Positions 62,161-64,000 of a stretch of DNA of 64,000 nt are shown in pieces; positions within the stretch are counted from its first letter, which is position 1; every line of letters begins with the position of its first letter. Both the position numbers and the translations under genes were made by a program. Below the pieces are notes generated by a model. It ran no database searches. It saw nothing but the letters and a program-made list of their open reading frames with translations, and was not told where the DNA came from. The stretch is from Parasphingorhabdus sp. SCSIO 66989 (GTDB lineage Bacteria; Pseudomonadota; Alphaproteobacteria; Sphingomonadales; Sphingomonadaceae). The DNA lies in assembly GCF_032852305.1 (NCBI RefSeq), contig NZ_CP136594.1, forward strand, positions 62,001 through 126,000, in the 5' to 3' direction.

Positions 62161-62694
62161 TCAGGATTCCTCGGCATTCTCATAATAGAGCGGCGCATAT
62201 TCGTTGAGGATCTCGAGGATCTTCTTCAATGCGGTCGGCTCATCGGTCTTTTCCATGGCCGCCAGTTCACGCGCCAGACGGCTTGAGGCCGCTTCAAAAA
62301 TCTGGCGTTCGGAATAGCTCTGCTCGGGCTGGTCATCAGCACGGAACAGATCGCGGGTCACTTCGGCAATCGATACCAGATCGCCCGAATTGATCTTCGC
62401 TTCATATTCCTGGGCCCGGCGCGACCACATGGTACGCTTCACCTTGGGCTTGCTTTTCAGCACATCGAGAGCCTCGCGCAGCGTCTTGTCCGAAGACAAT
62501 TTGCGCATACCGATGCTTTCCACCTTGTTGACAGGCACGCGGAGGGTCATCCGCTCCTTTTCAAAGCGCAGCACATAAAGATCGAGCTGCATCCCGGCGA
62601 TTTCTTCATTTTGAAGTTCAATTACGCGACCGACGCCGTGTTTCGGGTAAACGACATAGTCGCCTACATCAAAGGACAAAGCCTTGGCAGACAT
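62161..62694 (-). CDS. carD: CarD/CdnL-family RNA polymerase-binding transcription regulator
   Basis: 177 residues. The N-terminal RNA-polymerase-binding Tudor-like domain starts FDVGDYVVYPKHGVGRVIELQ; LDLYVLRFEKERMTLRVPVNKVESIGMRKL follows. The C-terminal helical domain (WSRRAQEYEAKINSGDLVSIAEVTRDL) contacts promoter DNA. CdnL/CarD stabilises open complexes at rRNA and other housekeeping promoters. The 219-base gap upstream contains the fdxA terminator and a GGGCGC/GCGCCC palindrome (62779-62799). Confidence 0.95.
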   Translation of the reverse strand: MSAKALSFDVGDYVVYPKHGVGRVIELQNEEIAGMQLDLYVLRFEKERMTLRVPVNKVESIGMRKLSSDKTLREALDVLKSKPKVKRTMWSRRAQEYEAKINSGDLVSIAEVTRDLFRADDQPEQSYSERQIFEAASSRLARELAAMEKTDEPTALKKILEILNEYAPLYYENAEES

Positions 62695-62816
62695 TCACTA
62701 ACCTTTCCTTGTCATAAGAGACTGGAATATGCAGTCAGGCGGAGTGTAGCAAAACAACCCCGCCAATTCACATATTCCGGGCGCCTATAAAATGCGCCCG
62801 CATTCCCATAGTCAGA

Positions 62817-62846
62817 AAAGCGCGCGGACACAGTTCCACGCGCTTT
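62817..62846 (-). terminator. intrinsic terminator of fdxA
   Basis: On the minus strand AAAGCGCG and CGCGCTTTT pair (with a GG/CC inner extension and one mismatch) and are followed by CTG after the T-run. It is about 70 bases past the fdxA stop. Confidence 0.75.
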
Positions 62847-62913
62847 CCTTAGGAGTTTAACAGATTCGTCACAAAAAAGCTAGTGCCTGCCGGAATCGCA
62901 GGATCAAGGCTTT

Positions 62914-63252
62914 TTAATCGCCCTCGCCAGGCTCTTCGGAGAAGAATTTCTCGAACTTGCCTTCAACACCTTTATACTCATCGGCATCGGGCGGAGAATC
63001 GCGTTTGACGGTGATATTCGGCCATTCCTCGGAATATTTGGTGTTGACCTCAAGCCATTTTTCCAGCCCGTCTTCAGTGTCCGGCAGGATCGCCTCAGCG
63101 GGGCATTCCGGTTCACACACGCCGCAATCAATGCACTCGCTGGGGTTGATCACCAGCATATTGTCGCCCTCATAGAAACAGTCGACAGGACAGACTTCGA
63201 CGCAGTCCATATATTTGCACTTGATACAGGCGTCGGTCACCACATAGGTCAT
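62914..63252 (-). CDS. fdxA: seven-iron ferredoxin FdxA
   Basis: 112-residue electron carrier with one [3Fe-4S] and one [4Fe-4S] cluster. The Cys pattern [19 protein letters not shown] (residues 8-26) and [17 protein letters not shown] (39-55) is the FdxA type, followed by the usual long C-terminal extension ([15 protein letters not shown]). It lies between the S4 RNA-binding gene and carD, a conserved order in sphingomonads. Confidence 0.96.
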   Translation of the reverse strand: MTYVVTDACIKCKYMDCVEVCPVDCFYEGDNMLVINPSECIDCGVCEPECPAEAILPDTEDGLEKWLEVNTKYSEEWPNITVKRDSPPDADEYKGVEGKFEKFFSEEPGEGD

Positions 63253-63298
63253 CGAAAATCGGCTCCACTCGTCAGAATCGCGGATTTTCCTGCTATTG

Positions 63299-63652
63299 TC
63301 ACTTTACCGAAACGTCAACTACAGTTCCCGTTGGCTGCGATACATTTTCTCTATCAGCAGTGACCGCAACACCATCGGCATCCACCATATGGCTGTAATG
63401 TTGCGCCGCTTCGGTGGCTGATCCGCGCCGTTTGGGCAGGGCATTTATGCGTACCACCAGCACCCGGCCACGATGCATCAGCGTCAGCACATCGCCTACA
63501 CCCATTTGGTGGTGCCCTTTGACGATACGCTGTCCATTGCAGCGCAGCTTGCCCGATTGCGCCATGGTCTTGGCCAGCGAACGGCTGCGGGCAAAACGCA
63601 GATACCAGAGCAACAGATCGAGGCGCAGCGTCTGATCACGATGCGTATTCAA
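63299..63652 (-). CDS. S4-domain RNA-binding protein (HslR-like)
   Basis: 117 residues with an N-terminal S4 domain: [37 protein letters not shown] is its helix-turn and strand core, followed by VGDVLTL. Hsp15/HslR binds stalled 50S subunits carrying nascent chains; similar small S4 proteins are widespread. Its ATG overlaps the stop of the helicase gene by four bases, so it is cotranslated with it. The C-terminal 40 residues are polar and unconserved. Confidence 0.85.
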   Translation of the reverse strand: MNTHRDQTLRLDLLLWYLRFARSRSLAKTMAQSGKLRCNGQRIVKGHHQMGVGDVLTLMHRGRVLVVRINALPKRRGSATEAAQHYSHMVDADGVAVTADRENVSQPTGTVVDVSVK

Positions 63653-64000
63653 GAGAGCATATCCTTGAGCGCAGCAAAGGCGGGATGGCCGGTAGCGGGT
63701 TTTTCCTGTTTTTGGTTCTGTGGCTTTTGCCGTGGCTTGCCAGATTTGCCTGCCTTGTTCGGACTTTGCTTGTTGTGCACCTTAAAGCGCGGTTTGGATC
63801 GCAGGCCTTTCCAGTGCCAATATTGTGGTGGCGGTGCTTCCGGCGCTATTTCTTCCGACGCCTCGGCAATGCTCTCCTCTGCTTTATCCTCCGGTTCCGC
63901 CACGACCTCCACCTCGGGCGCAGTGGTCTTGCGGAAACCCGCCCCATGCAACAGCTTGTCAAAACTCGCCTGATTCAGCCCCATGGAACGGGCCAGCGCA
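63649..64000 (-). CDS. C-terminus of a helicase-related protein (continues beyond window)
   Basis: Only the last ~117 codons are visible: a short ALARSMGLNQASFDKLLHGAGF segment, then an acidic Glu/Ala stretch, YWHWKG and a Lys/Gln/Pro-rich basic tail (KAGKSGKPRQKPQNQKQ) ending FAALKDMLS. This is the end of the Ski2-like/DEAD-box helicase-related (MgpS-type) proteins that precede an S4 gene and fdxA in sphingomonads. The helicase motifs themselves are outside the window, so the call rests on tail pattern and gene order. An ATG at 63984 is internal. Confidence 0.65.
   Translation of the reverse strand, partial: ALARSMGLNQASFDKLLHGAGFRKTTAPEVEVVAEPEDKAEESIAEASEEIAPEAPPPQYWHWKGLRSKPRFKVHNKQSPNKAGKSGKPRQKPQNQKQEKPATGHPAFAALKDMLS

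Overview
The window is chromosomal DNA from an alphaproteobacterium, most likely of the order Sphingomonadales (inference). The evidence is a set of alphaproteobacterial cell-cycle and housekeeping genes (mipZ, divK, trcR, a DUF1192 gene, a CC_3452-type gene, a ubiquinol-cytochrome c chaperone gene and carD/fdxA), two large TonB-dependent receptors, moderately high GC with tight gene packing, and dispersed GC-rich inverted repeats. I see no tRNA, rRNA, CRISPR array, insertion sequence or prophage. Both window edges cut a gene: a TAXI/TRAP binding protein on the left and a helicase C-terminus on the right.

Layout. 1-3005: TAXI binding protein and a feoAB ferrous-iron operon with a Fur-like box. 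3054-10241: ssb, then a carbohydrate-type group (GPH/MFS transporter, YdcF-like protein, TonB receptor, ROK regulator) with two long inverted repeats beside the ROK and receptor genes. 10376-19378: the most distinctive block, a MalT/LuxR-type ATPase regulator divergent from a compact operon of TonB receptor, cytosolic amidohydrolase, stand-alone HyuA-type hydantoinase/oxoprolinase and DUF917 protein. It looks like a regulated pathway for uptake and ring opening of a hydantoin-like (possibly sulfur-containing) compound. 19505-28503: yceD, cytochrome bc1 chaperone, bamE, CorC-like protein, ubiH-type monooxygenase, ftsK and a beta-propeller lipoprotein. 28537-30548: an SDR/tautomerase trio divergent from an HxlR regulator, with a perfect operator palindrome that encloses a consensus -10 element.

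30584-44763: divK, DUF3572, HAD, RidA, FemAB-like, Sel1, panC, mipZ, J-domain protein, phosphohexomutase, an orphan antitoxin-like gene, xthA, erpA, a single-domain BLUF photoreceptor, GST and clpA. 44861-48107: a quinone oxidoreductase with a poly-G Shine-Dalgarno, then a two-gene unit that I read as the phosphate-starvation lipid-remodelling pair plcP-agt, with Pho-box-like sequences upstream and a good terminator downstream. 48171-56836: trcR, MBL hydrolase, fadD, an OYE-family oxidoreductase, pmbA, a CysQ/IMPase-like phosphatase and a second HxlR regulator. 56978-64000: a CC_3452-type secreted protein followed by a strongly structured intergenic RNA candidate, rsh, three tandem GIN-domain (DUF2807) envelope proteins with tandem TGTGTAACA palindromes upstream, carD, fdxA, an S4 RNA-binding protein and the helicase end.

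All assignments come from reading motifs by eye. No database search or folding program was run.
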